Positions 1 to 11,475 of a stretch of DNA of 64,000 nucleotides are shown here, one piece after another. Both the position numbers and the translations under genes were made by a program. The stretch is from Larix kaempferi (Eukaryota > Streptophyta > Pinopsida > Pinales > Pinaceae): NCBI GenBank assembly GCA_027924585.1, contig BSBM01000050.1, positions 6,104,501 to 6,168,500 of the forward strand, given 5' to 3'. A model generated the notes under the pieces. That model did no database searches. It saw nothing but the letters and a program-made list of their open reading frames with translations, and was not told the origin of the DNA. Each line of letters starts with the position of its first letter. The stretch's first letter is position 1.

Positions 1-5
1 CAGAA

Positions 6-690
6 GTGTTGTCTTTTCATTCATGGATGGCTTTTTCTGGCTATAATCAGATAGAGATGCACCCTTCCAATCAACATAAGATGGATTTCATCTGCCCATT
101 GGGTACATTTGCATATCGCAAACTCCCTTTTGGCCTTAAAAATGTTGGTGCTACATTCCAGCAAGCTATGTCATATGCTCTCCACGACGTGAAGGACTTT
201 GTGGAGCCTTATTTAGATGATCTCCCTACTCATTTGAATCGTCGAGAGTTCCACATTGATCATCTGGAAATTGTATTCCTCAGATGCAGGCGGTACAATA
301 TCCGTCTCAATCCTCACAAGTACACCTTTTGTGTCGAGTCTGGACGCTTGTTAGGCTTCATAATTTCGAAAGAGAAGATCCGTATTGATCCCCTAAAGGT
401 GGAATCCAGTGTTGCTCTACCACCCCCAACAAATATATCGAAACTTCAAAGTTTGCATGGGAAGGAAAACTATTTAAGGAATTTTGTGTGCAATTTCACT
501 GAAAAGACACAGGGATACATGTGGTTTCTTAAGAAGGACGTCCCTTTCATTTGGGATGATTATGCTCAGCAGTCCTCCGACAACCTAAAACATGCTATCA
601 CCCATGCACCGTGTTACAACCGACCAATTACACCAAGGACTACATCATTTATCTTGCTACTTCCACTACCACCATCACTATGATTTTGGT
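6..690 (+). pseudogene. Ty3/gypsy reverse transcriptase, C-terminal part
   Basis: RNA-dependent DNA polymerase of element A, missing the fingers because the window starts inside it. The reading shows a PFGLKNVGATFQ motif followed by the catalytic box EPYLDDLP (the YLDD aspartates are present) and then the palm/thumb region with LNPHKYTFCVESGRLLGF, as in other plant gypsy RTs. It runs out near 683, where the frame shifts into the RNase H segment beginning around 611 in another frame. The equivalent region of element B, at 36541-36955 minus, is clearly homologous. The call of gypsy RT is secure; it is not functional, because the downstream pol frames are broken. Confidence 0.9.
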
Positions 691-960
691 TCAGGAGGAT
701 AGTAGCGCCCATAATCATGTGATTTACTACCTTAGTAAGGGTCTCATCAACACTGAAACACAGTATTCACATGTTGAGAAGCTAGCTCTCGCAGCAGTTA
801 TTGTTGTCCAAAAGTTATGCCATTATATCCTCCTCCGCACTACCACCATCATTTCCGACTTTAACCCCATGTACCACATTCTCACATGCCAGGTACTAGG
901 GGGAAATATTCACGTTGGATCGTGATTCTTCAAGAATTCGATCTCCAGCTTGAGAAGGCT
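611..960 (+). pseudogene. Ty3/gypsy RNase H (first, RT-linked)
   Basis: RNase H domain that follows RT in gypsy pol and degrades the RNA strand of the RNA:DNA hybrid. The frame reads DYIIYLATS, then VIYYLSKGL and YSHVEKLALAAV, the usual plant gypsy RNase H (RT_RNaseH) signature. The catalytic residues are hard to confirm because the frame is shifted relative to RT (overlap 611-683) and breaks again near 925-970 before integrase. Element B has the matching segment at 36165-36540 minus. Confidence 0.8.
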
Positions 961-975
961 AAGTCTAAATAGTCT

Positions 976-2310
976 TTGGTTTTCGCGGAGCTCATTTGCG
1001 ATCTTCCCCGTACTGATAAGGAAATTGAGGCCATGGACTCTCTCCCTGATGAGTCCTTGTTTCTTATTAGTAATTATGACCCACGGTATGGAGATATCAC
1101 ATTGTATCTCCATACACAACGGTTCAATCCTCAATTATATCGTGACAAACGTCGTCGTGTGCGTCACCATGCCAAGTATTACCTAATCATTGGTGACAGG
1201 TTGTATCGTCGTGGTGTCGATTCGATTCTCCGATGTTGCCTAACTCATGAGGAGGCTGAACACGTACTGAATGATTGTCACTCAGGGGCATGTGGTGGTC
1301 ATCTTTTTTGGATGGCTACAGCTAAGAAAATACTACGCGTTGGATACTATTTGACTTCCATCTACAAGGATTGTATTGAAGCAGTCAAGAAGTGTCCACC
1401 TTGTCATATTTTTCATCACAAAAAGTGCTCTCATCCCGCCCCACTACATCCAGTTATGGTCGTTGGTCCCTTTTCCAAATGGGAAATCGAATTCATGCAC
1501 TGTAAGCCTACCTCAGCCGGGGGTCATGGCTACGTTATTGTCACAATCAACTACTTTACCAAATTGGCCGAGGCTATTCCTACATATAAAGAAGACGACG
1601 CAATTGTCGCACTCTTCATGTTTAACCACATCATTGCACGATTCGGAGTCCCCAAATCCATCGTCACTGATCATGGATCCCATTTCCAGAACAAGATGGT
1701 GGATGACTTAAGCACCAGGATGGGTTTTCAACATGAGAACTCAACTTCTTACTACCCTCAATCTAATGGACAAGTAGAGGCCATCAATAAGGTCTTGAAA
1801 ACCATGATTCAACGGATTGTAGGAACATATAAGTCCAACTGGAACACTATACTTTTTTCATCCCTATGGGCGTACAGGACTTCCGTTAAAACTACCACTA
1901 GCTTTACGCCTTTTCCATTGGTCTACGGACTAGAAGCAGTACTACTGATAGAGTGTGAGATTCAGTGATTGAAACTCATTGTTTAACTCTTACCCAACAC
2001 CACAGCTGAGGAAGAACGTTTTCTATACTTGGAAAAACACGACGAAACCCGCCATGATGCTTCTCTAGCCAATGAAGCTCATAAGAAGCGCATCAAGGCC
2101 CAGTATGAGAAATCGGTCAAACCTCGTATCTTCAACGAGGGAGATTTGGTCCTTACATATGACCAAAAACATGATAAATTGGGGGCAGGCAAACTCGAGT
2201 CCATGTACCACGGTCCATATATAGGTAAGCAAGTGTTGGAAAAACGAGTGTATGAACTTGAGGACTATGACAGAATATCTTTGGGGAACCTCGCAAAGGG
2301 CTCTGCCTAA
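976..2310 (+). pseudogene. Ty3/gypsy integrase
   Basis: Integrase of element A, which would insert the cDNA into the host chromosome. The long frame (976-1968) contains an N-terminal HHCC-type finger region (HSGACGGH followed by CPPCHIF), then the rve core with aspartates in EFMHCKP (the expected VDYM is altered, so the first aspartate appears lost) and VTDHGSHF, and the glutamate in NGQVEAINK. A stop and frame change at about 1968-2029 separate the C-terminal part (2029-2310), which reads YHGPYIGKQVLEKRVYEL, a GPY/F-like module. Apparent loss of the first catalytic aspartate and the break make it non-functional. Confidence 0.88.
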
Positions 2311-2453
2311 AGCGGTACTATGCCTAAGTCTTTTATGCATTAGTACTATGTATATATTGTACATGATGTGTGTTTTGTGTGGTGTGACGCTTTACTTTGA
2401 ATGTGTTAGGATCTTGTCTTTACGCTTATACCACGTTCTACCTATATGTGCAG

Positions 2454-2867
2454 ATGGCAATGTGTTTTGCATTTGCGGACAACGCTAGTCGGCATACCCG
2501 TAGTCTCGCTTCGGCAGCATGGATACTCTATTCCCCTACCAGCGAGCTAATTAGCTCAGGAGGGAGTTGTCTAGGATACACAACCAACAATACCACTGAG
2601 TATCATGCGGTGATTGGATTGTTGACCGACTCTCTTTCACTGGGTATGGATAATATTATTGTCCACCTTGACTCACAATTAGTGGTCTCTCATCTTAACT
2701 GTATCTACGCTATCTGCGATCATATACTACTCCATCTATTTCAATGAGTACATCTCTTGGAGAGGTATTTTGAGTCCATTCAATACCTGCATATCCCTAG
2801 AGACATGAACACTGTCGCTGACTCCTTGGCCAATTTCATATCGGATTGGTACATTGCACATTCATAA
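2454..2867 (+). pseudogene. Second RNase H (archaeal-like, RVT_3 type) of Tat element A
   Basis: An additional RNase H placed after integrase. The reading has GYTTNNTTEYHAVIGLL (glutamate of the active site), VHLDSQLVVSHL (aspartate) and, after a stop at about 2747, IPRDMNTVADSLANF (final aspartate), ending in TAA at 2865-2867. This is the RNase HI layout used by plant RVT_3 domains. The first aspartate is not recognisable in the degraded start. Tat-lineage elements are known for such a second RNase H; element B has the homologous domain at 34215-34616 minus. Confidence 0.8.
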
Positions 2868-2993
2868 ACATTCTATCAAATAGATGCGTAAAAATGACAT
2901 AACATGTAAATTATCTATAGTATAAGCTAAACATGCACAAGATCCCATAATAATCAATGGAACACAGTATATAAAGCTGTGAATAGTGTTTTG

Positions 2994-3010
2994 TATATAT
3001 ATATATATAT
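2994..3010. repeat. (TA)n microsatellite
   Basis: Short uninterrupted TA dinucleotide run between the second RNase H and the antisense ORF of element A. Confidence 0.9.
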
Positions 3011-3502
3011 CATCATGTCGGTATAATACAAAAAATGTAGTACTGGTACAAAATCTGAAGCATATGAGCTTTCAGTAGGTCATAGATACAAAAAGTTGGA
3101 ATCTCAGAGCTTTCAGTACATATACATAATGTATGAGCTATCCCTGAGGATGCTCATGATAGTAGATGATCGCTTGGGCTACTCTATGGAACAACCGCCC
3201 GAAGCATCCAGAAACTACAATTGTACGGCGCTAGTACCCGCGAGGAAGATCATTGATGGATATGTCTGGTATATCCACCGTCAGTCTCCGGAGGTTCTCC
3301 TCTAGCTCATCTAACTCCTCTGCTACATCTCGTTGTGCAACTCATATGTCTTGCACCGCTCCTCTCCAGGATTGATGGGAGAAGACCCTGCCAGTCGAGA
3401 TGGACAAATATCTGCATCAAAAACACATATGAAACATCAGCACTACTAAAAAACATCAAAAAACTAGAAAATACAAAAACACCAATAGAGTTTTTTTCTT
3501 AC

Positions 3503-4307
3503 CTAGGTTCCCCCACTGCTCACCTCAGGTAGGGCCAAGTCTGGGTCACCTCTGAAGTCTGTACCCTTATATGGATAGTCCTCGACCATGAGGAGTTGTC
3601 CACATAACCACCTAAAGAAGGTGGTACCGTAGCAAATGATGGGACCCCTGTCGCCATGGTGGGCCATAATATCATACCACCCGACCATGTGAGGATCCCG
3701 CAGATCGAGATCCTCTATCTCTACCTGTGGCCTCAGTAGTGGGACCCGTTCCAAGAAGAACGAGACAACAATCGACCTAATTTAGTTCACCCCGGCGGCA
3801 CTTGGTGAGTTGTTCTCTAACATTGGTGAGGATCCCCTCACACCAGTTGAAGACTGTGGGCGCCATGCACTCAATGACGTAGAGCATGTGGGCCTTAGTG
3901 GACTGACGAGGAGCTCTACTCCCTGCCACCCTCTGAATAGTGAACAGGACCGTCCGCAGTGGTATGTCTCGTACGTTCTTGATGTGAATTTTCCCGGGTA
4001 CGTTCTTGATGGGAATTTTCCCAGCAAGCATTTGGGTACTAGGTGTACACCATTGAGCAACCAAGTTCTCAGTAGACTGATCATTGCCCCACGGACCAGA
4101 TAATGAAACTAGGGCTCCCCTCCTGGATAACCCCGTCAGAAAATATATATCCTCCACATCCAAGGTAAGGATGTGGGCACCCACACAGAAGTGTTGCTGA
4201 TCTGGATCCCACAATTTGATCAGGTAGTCTAGTAATTGTACTTGGGCCCTCATGCCGCGTACATGAAAAAACTTCAACAAGTCGCATTCCCGCAATGCAT
4301 TCATCAA
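3503..4307 (-). pseudogene. Antisense plant-mobile-domain-like ORF of Tat element A
   Basis: A reading frame on the strand opposite to pol, between the second RNase H and the 3' UTR. It reads RECDLLKFFHVRGMRAQ, then LIKLWDPDQQHF, then VEDIYFLTGLSRRG, and a later WLCGQLLMVEDYPYKGTDF. The order (helix, W-P-x-x-x-x-F, acidic-D-x-x-x-L-T-G-L-x-x-x-G) resembles the plant mobile domain (aminotransferase-like) family; that assignment is by eye. A stop at about 3777-3779 splits it into 3777-4307 and 3503-3754, and a 26-30-bp duplication near 3975-4025 repeats a KNVPGKI-type segment. Upstream ATG choice is unclear; the frame opens near 4307. The homologous, better preserved copy is at 32850-34051 on the + strand. 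Confidence 0.6.
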
Positions 4308-4479
4308 GTTCGAGTCATGTGTCGCTTAGGAATTTTCCATTTCGTTCTCTCTCTCCTTCCATTGGATCATGGTGTGAGTCCAAACCTGTCCAAATACCAA
4401 TTAAACAAGCATTAGTATCATTCTCAACCATTGGATTAGACAATTTTTGCCCCATTTTTTAGTTTTGCTTATGGGATTG

Positions 4480-4610
4480 CGCCGACGCACCCCGACTCTA
4501 TAGATAGTGCGTCAATGACACGCTTCCACCATATAGGAAGTGCATCAGAGAGCCCTCGACGCACTTCCCGTAAGGGGAAAGCGCGTCGGTCAGAACGCGT
4601 ATAATCCCCT
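4480..4610. repeat. GC-rich cluster of short direct/inverted GTGCGTC-type repeats
   Basis: An island of repeated short words (GCGCCGACGCAC, AGTGCGTC, GACGCACTTCC, GCGCGTCGG) in both orientations in otherwise AT-rich DNA. It lies just upstream of the 5' end of the antisense ORF. Element B has a comparable GC-rich, partly inverted repeat cluster in the same relative position (32640-32765), with a different word (GGGCGCTAC). Confidence 0.6.
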
Positions 4611-6756
4611 CATTTACAAGCCCAAAACCCTAAAAAATTACCTTAAAACAAAAATCTAATCCACTAGAAAGATGTTGGACAAAGTTCGGGCTTACTTATC
4701 GCTGACGTGGCAGAAAACGATGGACCGTGGCCTCCGCAGCGGACGTTTGAAAATTGGCTCCAAATGGTGTTTTAACTCTTCCCAATTTGGTAAAAAACAA
4801 TGGTAACTATTTTTTACTATTTGGCCCTTTTATAAAAGAAAATGGAATATTCTTATTTTAATTTTCACTTTGGTGGGTCATTTTTACTATAGTTGGTAAT
4901 ATTTTTATGTCTAAACACCTGATTTTGTCGTTTTGACTTAGTTTTTGGAGTCTGCAGCTGCGAAAAAGTGGTGTTCTAACTTTTCGACGGTCATTGTGGT
5001 TCTTTCATGCTTGTTGTCAAGTATGTAAGACTCTTCGAGCGTTTTTTATGGTATTATCCCACTCATTAAAGTCAAATATTAATGGCATCGAGCTTACTTC
5101 TGTCCTTTCTCGTGCTCATAAAACGATGAGAATAAGTCACCGAGTTGTATTTTATCACTTTTTTGGGCTTGTAAACACCTACGAAAAAGAAACCCCTCGG
5201 AGTTCCTCTTTAAGCTATTTTCAGACTCCCTAAATATGAAAATATCGCCAAGCGAACTTGATGCCTTCACGCTTGTAAAAGTATTTGAATTATCATCTTT
5301 CTGGTGATAGTTTACCCCTTTTTCGGACCAGGAGGTACTATTTACAAAAAAGGAACGCTTTGGTTGATCATGAATGGAAGAGTTCTTCTCATATTGTTTT
5401 ATCCTTTTTCGGATGAGGAGACTAATTGTTATGAAAAAGAACCTTTGGAGTCTTCTTTAATTCTTTTCAGACTCTCTAAATATGAAATGACGTCGAATTT
5501 ACCTTCTATGGACTCGTTAAAAACTGACATTGAAGGGCCCATTTTGGGATGAACTCCTCCTATCTCAGGTTCGCAAAATATTTGGGATTGGACTCATCCG
5601 AAGGATGAGCTATACTGAGCATCTATTACCCTCCTCAAGCTCGTTAAAAAACAAAATAGGTACTCATCGATCATGATGGGGATAAGGAAAAAGTTTATGT
5701 TTCATAGTAATTATGGTAATACTTAGTCACTCTTGAACATGGCACTCATATTCATATCCATTCAGTACTTGGATAATTTGTTTGTCCTCAAGTCACATTA
5801 GTTCCATGAGTCCTTTCACTCCTTTGAGTTATCCAAAGAATGATTCCACTATCAGTTGCATTAGGGGTTGGTGCCGTTCTCTTCATGTCAATATTGTCAA
5901 GTCATGCCATGCCCATGTTCAAGAGAGGTATGTTCATCGATTCACTATCTGTAGTCATTCTACCTTCTATCATGTCGGTCTTCCCTGAGTCAGTCTCATA
6001 CATTGCTCTATTGTCCGATTTACTCCAAAACATATTTGATCGTGTTTCATTTCGATGATGAGGGATTCATCATGGCCCTCCTTCGAAGGATTTATCATTG
6101 TCGACTTCAACACATCATCCAAGGATTGAATCTAGAAACCAATCAAGTACCTTGGGCCCGCATGCCTCAATGGCAGGTTACCTTGCTTTCAACATGAGTT
6201 CACATCATTGGCTCTTGATTGAAAGGTTCCATCGATTGTTTGACCTCATCTCATTGATTCACATTCGATGGTATGTACTATGATACCTTGGGAATCATTG
6301 ACATCAATGGTGATTTCCTTTGCGCTTGTTAACGGTATACATCAATGACCGGTAATCAAGTGGTTTATACAATGTTCGACTCCAAGACATTATAATCACA
6401 TGGTTAGATTCATACCATTGCGGATTCGACTTGAAGACCCTGGGTTAAGTTATAAATCTCACCCAGGTTGCAATGGAGATTGTTTTGAGTCATATTACAC
6501 AGATCCACTTTGTATTGGTTGTGGTTGTGTTATCATCTCATCGTGGATCTACGATTGTATCTAGTAGCCATGATTGTGTTCACTTCGTCTTTACTATCAT
6601 GGATCTGCAATGTATTGGTCGACAGCCATGTTATGAGTCATGTGAGACATATATCTCAGGGTCATTTCTACTGCAGAAGTCCATTTCCAACCGATGGTTC
6701 TTGCCTCATTCCTTTGTATTACAAAGCACTTCACCTGTTCTATTTTACTCGCTTCA

Positions 6757-6773
6757 TGCTTTGGGGGGCATTT
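6757..6773 (+). promoter_or_regulatory. Polypurine tract of element A
   Basis: A G-run (GGGGGGCA) directly before a TGTTA LTR start. Element B has the equivalent AGGGGGCATC before its 3' LTR. The polypurine tract primes plus-strand DNA synthesis. Confidence 0.6.
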
Positions 6774-7721
6774 TGTTACACCAAAATCTCATCAACATGA
6801 GTCATGTGTCATCCCTATGCCTTAATCCCTAAAGGTTCCTGGGCTAGAACATCATAAGGAAGGTTGTTTTCATTTCCCTTTACCTTTTGTAGTCACCCCG
6901 ACTCACCCTGCCTTCATGCAAGGAGCGTCGAACTTGAGGTGATGCACTCTACACCTTAGCAAAGCGCATTGTTGACTTAGTGTTCCTTTGTATAGGGTGC
7001 ACTGATCTAATTCTAATGCAGGTTTCATTCATGAAAGGTGTGTCGAAGTTGGTTAAAGTGGATAAAAGGAAGCTTCAAGCAATTTCTCGAAGCTTGGTGA
7101 TGTGGAGGCTTATCCCTAGATGCTTGGATAGGTGGCTTTCGATCCCCTAACCTAGTGGGATGATACCTTAGACCTCTCCCATAAATACTCAACCTATTAT
7201 GTCCCTTTAGCCCTATATATACAACCCCCCTCTCCATTGTTAAGGGAGGAAGGATTATGCACCCATATGCTGGTGAAATTTGGTTAGACTCTCTTCTTCA
7301 TCCATAGGAGATTGGGAAGCTTTGTATGTTTGAGGCAAGATCATCCAAGTTGAAGTCATAACGTCAAAGCATGGGTTGTAACTCTCTCTTCTTTTTATTT
7401 GCTGCAATTGCATTTAATATAAACATCTTTCCATAAACATGCTATGTCTTGTAATGTTGTTTATGATTTGCTTCTTTGACTGCTTATCTAGTTAGATTCA
7501 TAATCATATGCTTTCACGTTGTTTGCTTGTTTCCATTTTCTCTATCTTGTCTTGCAGCAGGAGATCGACGGACTGGAGAAAGGAATTGCGATCATAAGGT
7601 AATTCCTTCCCTGAATCACCTTGCAATTTAATCTAACTAGGAAAGATCTTATATTATGTACTCTTTTGTACGAGACCTAAACCATTTAGGCTAGAGAGAT
7701 CCGTTTTTGTCCGCATTAACA
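6774..7721 (+). repeat. Probable 3' LTR of Tat element A
   Basis: Begins TGTTACACC immediately after the G-rich tract and is proposed to end GCATTAACA, giving inverted TGTTA/TAACA termini and a length of about 948 bp, close to the 1028-1029 bp LTRs of element B. A TATA box sits about 440 bp in, as in element B. The right boundary is inferred from termini and length only, since the partner 5' LTR is outside the window, so no target duplication can be checked. Confidence 0.5.
7214..7221 (+). promoter_or_regulatory. TATA box in LTR of element A
   Basis: TATATATA followed by a C-rich stretch (CAACCCCCC), the expected context of a retrotransposon LTR core promoter. Confidence 0.5.
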
Positions 7722-8289
7722 GATTGTCTTCATACATGTTGAGAAGCCTTGGACAGACCTTAGACACCAAGTGTCATCGCCAAACAAGGAAAAGGCGAGT
7801 CAAGCTTTCACATTTGAAGTGAAAGAGACCAAGGACAATGGAACCATAGTTGTGGTGGGGCTCCGGATTGGAACAAGACTAAGAGGGGGAAACTCTTACT
7901 CTTCTCTTTCTTTTTGATTGATGCATTTTAGAAACAGAAAATTGTTGAATTCATGTTATGGTTGAAAGTTGATTGTGTTTATTTTGCTTGGAATAAAGTG
8001 TGAATGCTGAATTAATTAATTTCCTGTGAAAGGATGAATATGAATGAGTTCATTGTATGTTGGACAAGCATGAGTGGAAGTCTAGTGGATAAAGCATGAA
8101 TTTCCCATGTCAATTGGGCAAGTGATTGATTGATCTTAATGCCTATGTTATGCTTGGCCTAACAAGATTTGCAACGATAAATTTCACGGGTAAAAATTAA
8201 ACCAATTGGTTGCAGTTGTTATAAGACAAGTGTTGCTAGTAAGCAAAGTGTACGGGGAGCTGTGCACATTGACCATGGCAGCAGACCAA
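7722..8289. other. Unassigned sequence before the chromovirus tail
   Basis: No gene recognised. It probably contains more of the decayed 3' interior of the chromovirus whose LTR begins at 8597, or the flank between the two elements; the sequence does not decide. Confidence 0.4.
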
Positions 8290-8429
8290 AAGATATCAGC
8301 AGTGGAAAGGATGGCAAGAAGAATTATAACCATAAATTTTCCAGACTTGTGGATTGGCTGGAATATAAAGAACATGAAGGGACTGTTGTGGAGCAATTCC
8401 CACATGTGGAGCTAGAAGGTCAAAGCTAG
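8290..8429 (+). pseudogene. Chromodomain-like C-terminus of a chromovirus pol
   Basis: A short frame ending in TAG at 8427-8429 reads SRLVDWLEYKEHEG and then EQFPHVELEGQS. The pattern of a W with a short acidic linker followed by a QFPH-x-x-LE ending is typical of the degenerate chromodomain that closes integrase in plant chromoviruses; in functional copies it binds modified histones and directs integration. Its place about 170 bp before a polypurine tract and LTR fits. The rest of the pol gene is missing or unrecognisable upstream. Confidence 0.45.
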
Positions 8430-8581
8430 TAGGAGCAACTTGTAGGAGCCAAAGGACTTGGTCCCGAGAACTCAAAATAAAATATGAAATACAGGACAGA
8501 CCTGCCACATTTTGTGAATTTTGATGTGTGAACAATGTGTAAGTATACCTAAGTATTAGAACACTGAGGACGGTGTTATTC

Positions 8582-8596
8582 TAAGGGGGAGGGAAA
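8582..8596 (+). promoter_or_regulatory. Polypurine tract of chromovirus
   Basis: AAGGGGGAGGGAAA directly abuts the TGTAATACCCC start of the LTR. Confidence 0.75.
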
Positions 8597-11475
8597 TGTA
8601 ATACCCCAATTTTGACCCTTATGATATATTGGATTTTAATGTAAACATGGTATATATGTGATGTATGTTTTCCTATCGTGCAGCTCAAGGCCAAGGCCCC
8701 GCTAGTGAATGCTTAGCTTTAAGAGGCAAGTATTTGATATTGTGTTATCCATGTGCTATTAAGCCATGGAAATTGTAAAATGATGTAAATATCATGTAAT
8801 AAAAATACCAAGGGGATAGCTATGGATGCAACTAAATGAGGTGGACTATGTATCCACTAGGGAGAGGTGAGGGGGTTGTGGGATTGGAACCTAGGCTGCC
8901 ATATGTCACCTTGAGAACCCACCTTTGACTGTCTTAGTTGTCATTTAATTCTTTGTAAGGAAGTAGTTGAAGAAATCGATTCATGGATTGATGGAGGATG
9001 GGCAGTCTAAAATTCGTAAGGCTGGGTATGGGCTCTGTTTTGCTTGTCCCATAAGCCACCCTACCTCATGGGAATTCGAACTCCCTCGTCCCCAGAGGAC
9101 CGGGGACCATCTAGGCATGAGATGGGAGAGGAGACGTGGACCCAGCAGGGGGGTAGAACCAGAAAATCGTGACTTGGGAGAGGTCGCGTTTTGGATGCGA
9201 AGATTGCTCATAGAATTCATGTGGGAAGAGAAAGACGATGGGGGATCATTCAAGCTTCATTTGGGAGAGAAATCGCATGCCCAGCAGGGAAGAAAACAGA
9301 AAATCGCAGACCCAGTTGTGAGGAAGAAGGAAAAATCACGATCCTGAGGGAAGCCACGTTTTGGAGTTCCAAGACTGCTTAGTAATTCGCTTGGGAAGTG
9401 AAATCCAATAGGAGGTTCCATAGATCGAACCATGGGGCATACTTGAGAAAGTTGGATGCCCTAAACTCCATAGGAGAACCCTAGTTTGGAAGCCCAAAAG
9501 GGAAGCGCGGGATAGAGCCATTCGAAGTGGGACTGGTCGTCGAGGATCCAATTGCGGACAGAGCCTTTCGACTGCAACCTTGCGAAATATCCAAGAGCAG
9601 ATCACAGTGGGAGAGAGACCGAGAGGGTTAGACTGCATGGTAGAGCTAGTGAGGGCTCATTTATCCTTAGTTTGGCAGTCGGGACCAGCCATACCTTCCT
9701 AGGTCAGCGCTGAGGGAAGGGTAACCCGAGGGACTCTGTAGTGGTGAAGGGGACCTTACATAGGATGAGAGTGGAGGTGATGGGGTTACCTGTATTGTTG
9801 GAAGCCAACTAGATATGCTTGTAGCTATGTGGATGAGCTTATTGACTTAGAAACCTCCTTCCCTATCTCCCCAATTGCTTGACAGAACCAGCTATGTGTT
9901 GGATGACCTTGAAGGATTGTGAAACCAAGGCTGTGAGTGGACCTGAGTAGTTTCTCCTTAGTGGATACATAGCCCCAGCTTGCGGGTGGTCTCTGATTGC
10001 TAAAATAATACAGGTTGGGCAGAGACCTATGGTTGGGTTGGAACGTTGCAATCCATAGCCAATTGCTTGGTGATTTCATCTAAAGGGATAAGTGTTCTTT
10101 GTGGTTCATATCATGATTATTCCATGTGTTTTCCTTCTGCAATGATTTAATTATTGATATGTTGAATGCATGATAGATAAGTGTGTGGTTCATGTTTCAT
10201 TCAACTGTGTTTATTTGAGTATGCTTATGCTTCCATGTTTTTTTTATTCATATGAATCCGTTCATTGGTGAATAGGGTTAAGTCTTGTGAAGGGAAGAGA
10301 TAGACACCCCTGCTATGTCCATGTTCCCTCAGTGGGTCAGATGAAGGGAGGATACATGACAGAATGGATCAGAGCTCTTTACAGAGAGGTAAAGGAGTCT
10401 TGAGGAGGTTTTGGGAAACACTTTGATTGGAATAAGGACGAGATCAAAGTTATTAGGAGTGGTAGAGGAACCTATAGGTGCATGGGGCTCGCCGAGAGCT
10501 TTCCAACGGTACCAAGTTTTCCAAAAATGGACTTAGGATGAGGAAGTTATCAGCCCGATAAGTTGGCAGTAACAGGGGTATATGGCCGACTTCCGACTTT
10601 TTGAACCCGCAGTGCGCATTGCAGATCACAGAAATCAAGGGTGTGTTTTCTCGGCGTGGTACTTTGGCATCCCAACTTCCGACTCCCGCAAGCCGAATTG
10701 CGGCGTGCAAAAGTCAGAGAGGTAAGTTTCCCGAAGTTGGGAATTTGGCGTCTCGACTTTCGACTCCCATAAGCCAGATTGCGGAGTGCAGAAGTCAGAG
10801 AGGTAAGTTTCCCAGGGTTGGGAATTGGGCGTCCTGACTTCCTACTCCCGCAAGCCAGATTGCGGAGTGCGGAAGTCGAAGAGGTAAGTTTCCCGGAGTT
10901 GGGAATTTGGCATCCCAACTTCCGACTCCCACAAGCCGGATTGCAAAGTGCGGAAGTCGGAGAGGTAAGTTTCCCGTGGTTGGGAATTTGGCATCATGAC
11001 TTCCTACTCCAGCAAGCCAGATTGTGGAGTGCGGAAGTTAGAGAGGTAAGTTTCCCGGAGTTGCGAATTTGGCGTCCTGACTTCCGAATTTCGCAAGCCG
11101 GATTGCAGAGTGCGGAAGTCGGAGAAGTAATTTTCCCGGAGTTGGGAGTTTGGAGTTCTGACTTCCGACTCCCACATCATGCATCGTGGAATGCAGAAGT
11201 CAGAGGCATAATTCGGTGAAGCATAGATTTGGGTGTTCTGACTTTTCGACTCCCGCATTGCGGAGTGCGGAAGTCGGAAGTGTAATTCTTGAAATGGCGC
11301 ATTGGGGTACCGACTTCTGACTTACGGATTGTGGCTTGCGGATTGCAGACCACAGTCATTACGGCTGTGTAAAAGGGCAGAGTTGCAAATGAGTTTGAAA
11401 AAAAAAACTAGCAGGTTATTCTAAGGAGCTCCCCCATCACCTCTAAAGGGAACCGAGGGGACCGGGGACGTTACA
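8597..11475 (+). repeat. Chromovirus 3' LTR (about 2.9 kb)
   Basis: Starts TGTAATACCCCAATTTTGAC and ends GGGGACGTTACA, giving perfect TGTAA/TTACA inverted termini. Such starts and ends are usual for Tekay/Del-type plant chromoviruses. The polypurine tract and chromodomain remnant immediately upstream show it is a 3' LTR rather than a solo LTR. The 5' part of the element is absent. Long for an LTR, partly because of an internal 81-bp minisatellite. Open frames inside it (for example 8967-9347 and 10779-11219) are not considered genes. Confidence 0.78.
10562..11340. repeat. 81-bp minisatellite with a hairpin in each unit
   Basis: The landmark GGTAAGTTTCCC recurs at 10721, 10802, 10883, 10964 and 11045, with decayed copies at about 11126 and 11205, an exact 81-bp period. 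Each unit holds an inverted repeat: GACTTCCG, ACTCCCGCAA, a 6-nt spacer, TTGCGGAGT and CGGAAGTC, giving arms of about 17 bp. Because 81 is a multiple of three, units without stops create artificial open frames on both strands with a 27-residue period. Confidence 0.95.

Larger units (their letters stand above)
4308..6773 (+). other. 3' untranslated region of Tat element A
   Basis: No convincing gene. Small frames here (for example 5304-5552) are not supported as proteins, but the DNA is conserved with the 3' UTR of element B: the block at 5380-5490 matches the reverse complement of about 31800-31920, and the block at 6330-6360 matches the reverse complement of 30590-30620. It serves as evidence that the two elements are one family. 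Confidence 0.6.
1..7721 (+). mobile_element. Ty3/gypsy Tat-lineage retrotransposon A (5' end outside window)
   Basis: Degenerate LTR retrotransposon entering from the left edge inside reverse transcriptase. In order it holds RT, RNase H, integrase with a GPY/F-like end, a second RNase H of the RVT_3 type, an antisense plant-mobile-domain-like ORF, a 2.5-kb 3' UTR, a polypurine tract and a probable 3' LTR. A second RNase H after integrase is a mark of the Tat group of plant Ty3/gypsy elements (family knowledge). It is the same family as the full-length element at 29106-44307: gene order, antisense ORF and several 3' UTR blocks match, for example the block near 6330-6360 and its counterpart near 30590-30620. 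Many stops and frameshifts show that it is dead. Confidence 0.85.

Noticed and set aside
5304-5552. 82-codon ORF resembling 31772-32089 minus in element B
   Set aside because: Similarity is explained by homologous 3' UTR tandem repeats; neither copy has a credible start or domain.
8967-9382. 126-codon and neighbouring ORFs in the chromovirus LTR
   Set aside because: Both strands are open in overlapping frames within an LTR; no domain recognised.
10550-11258. Long ORFs on both strands with 27-residue repeats
   Set aside because: By-product of the 81-bp minisatellite lacking stop codons; no conserved protein.
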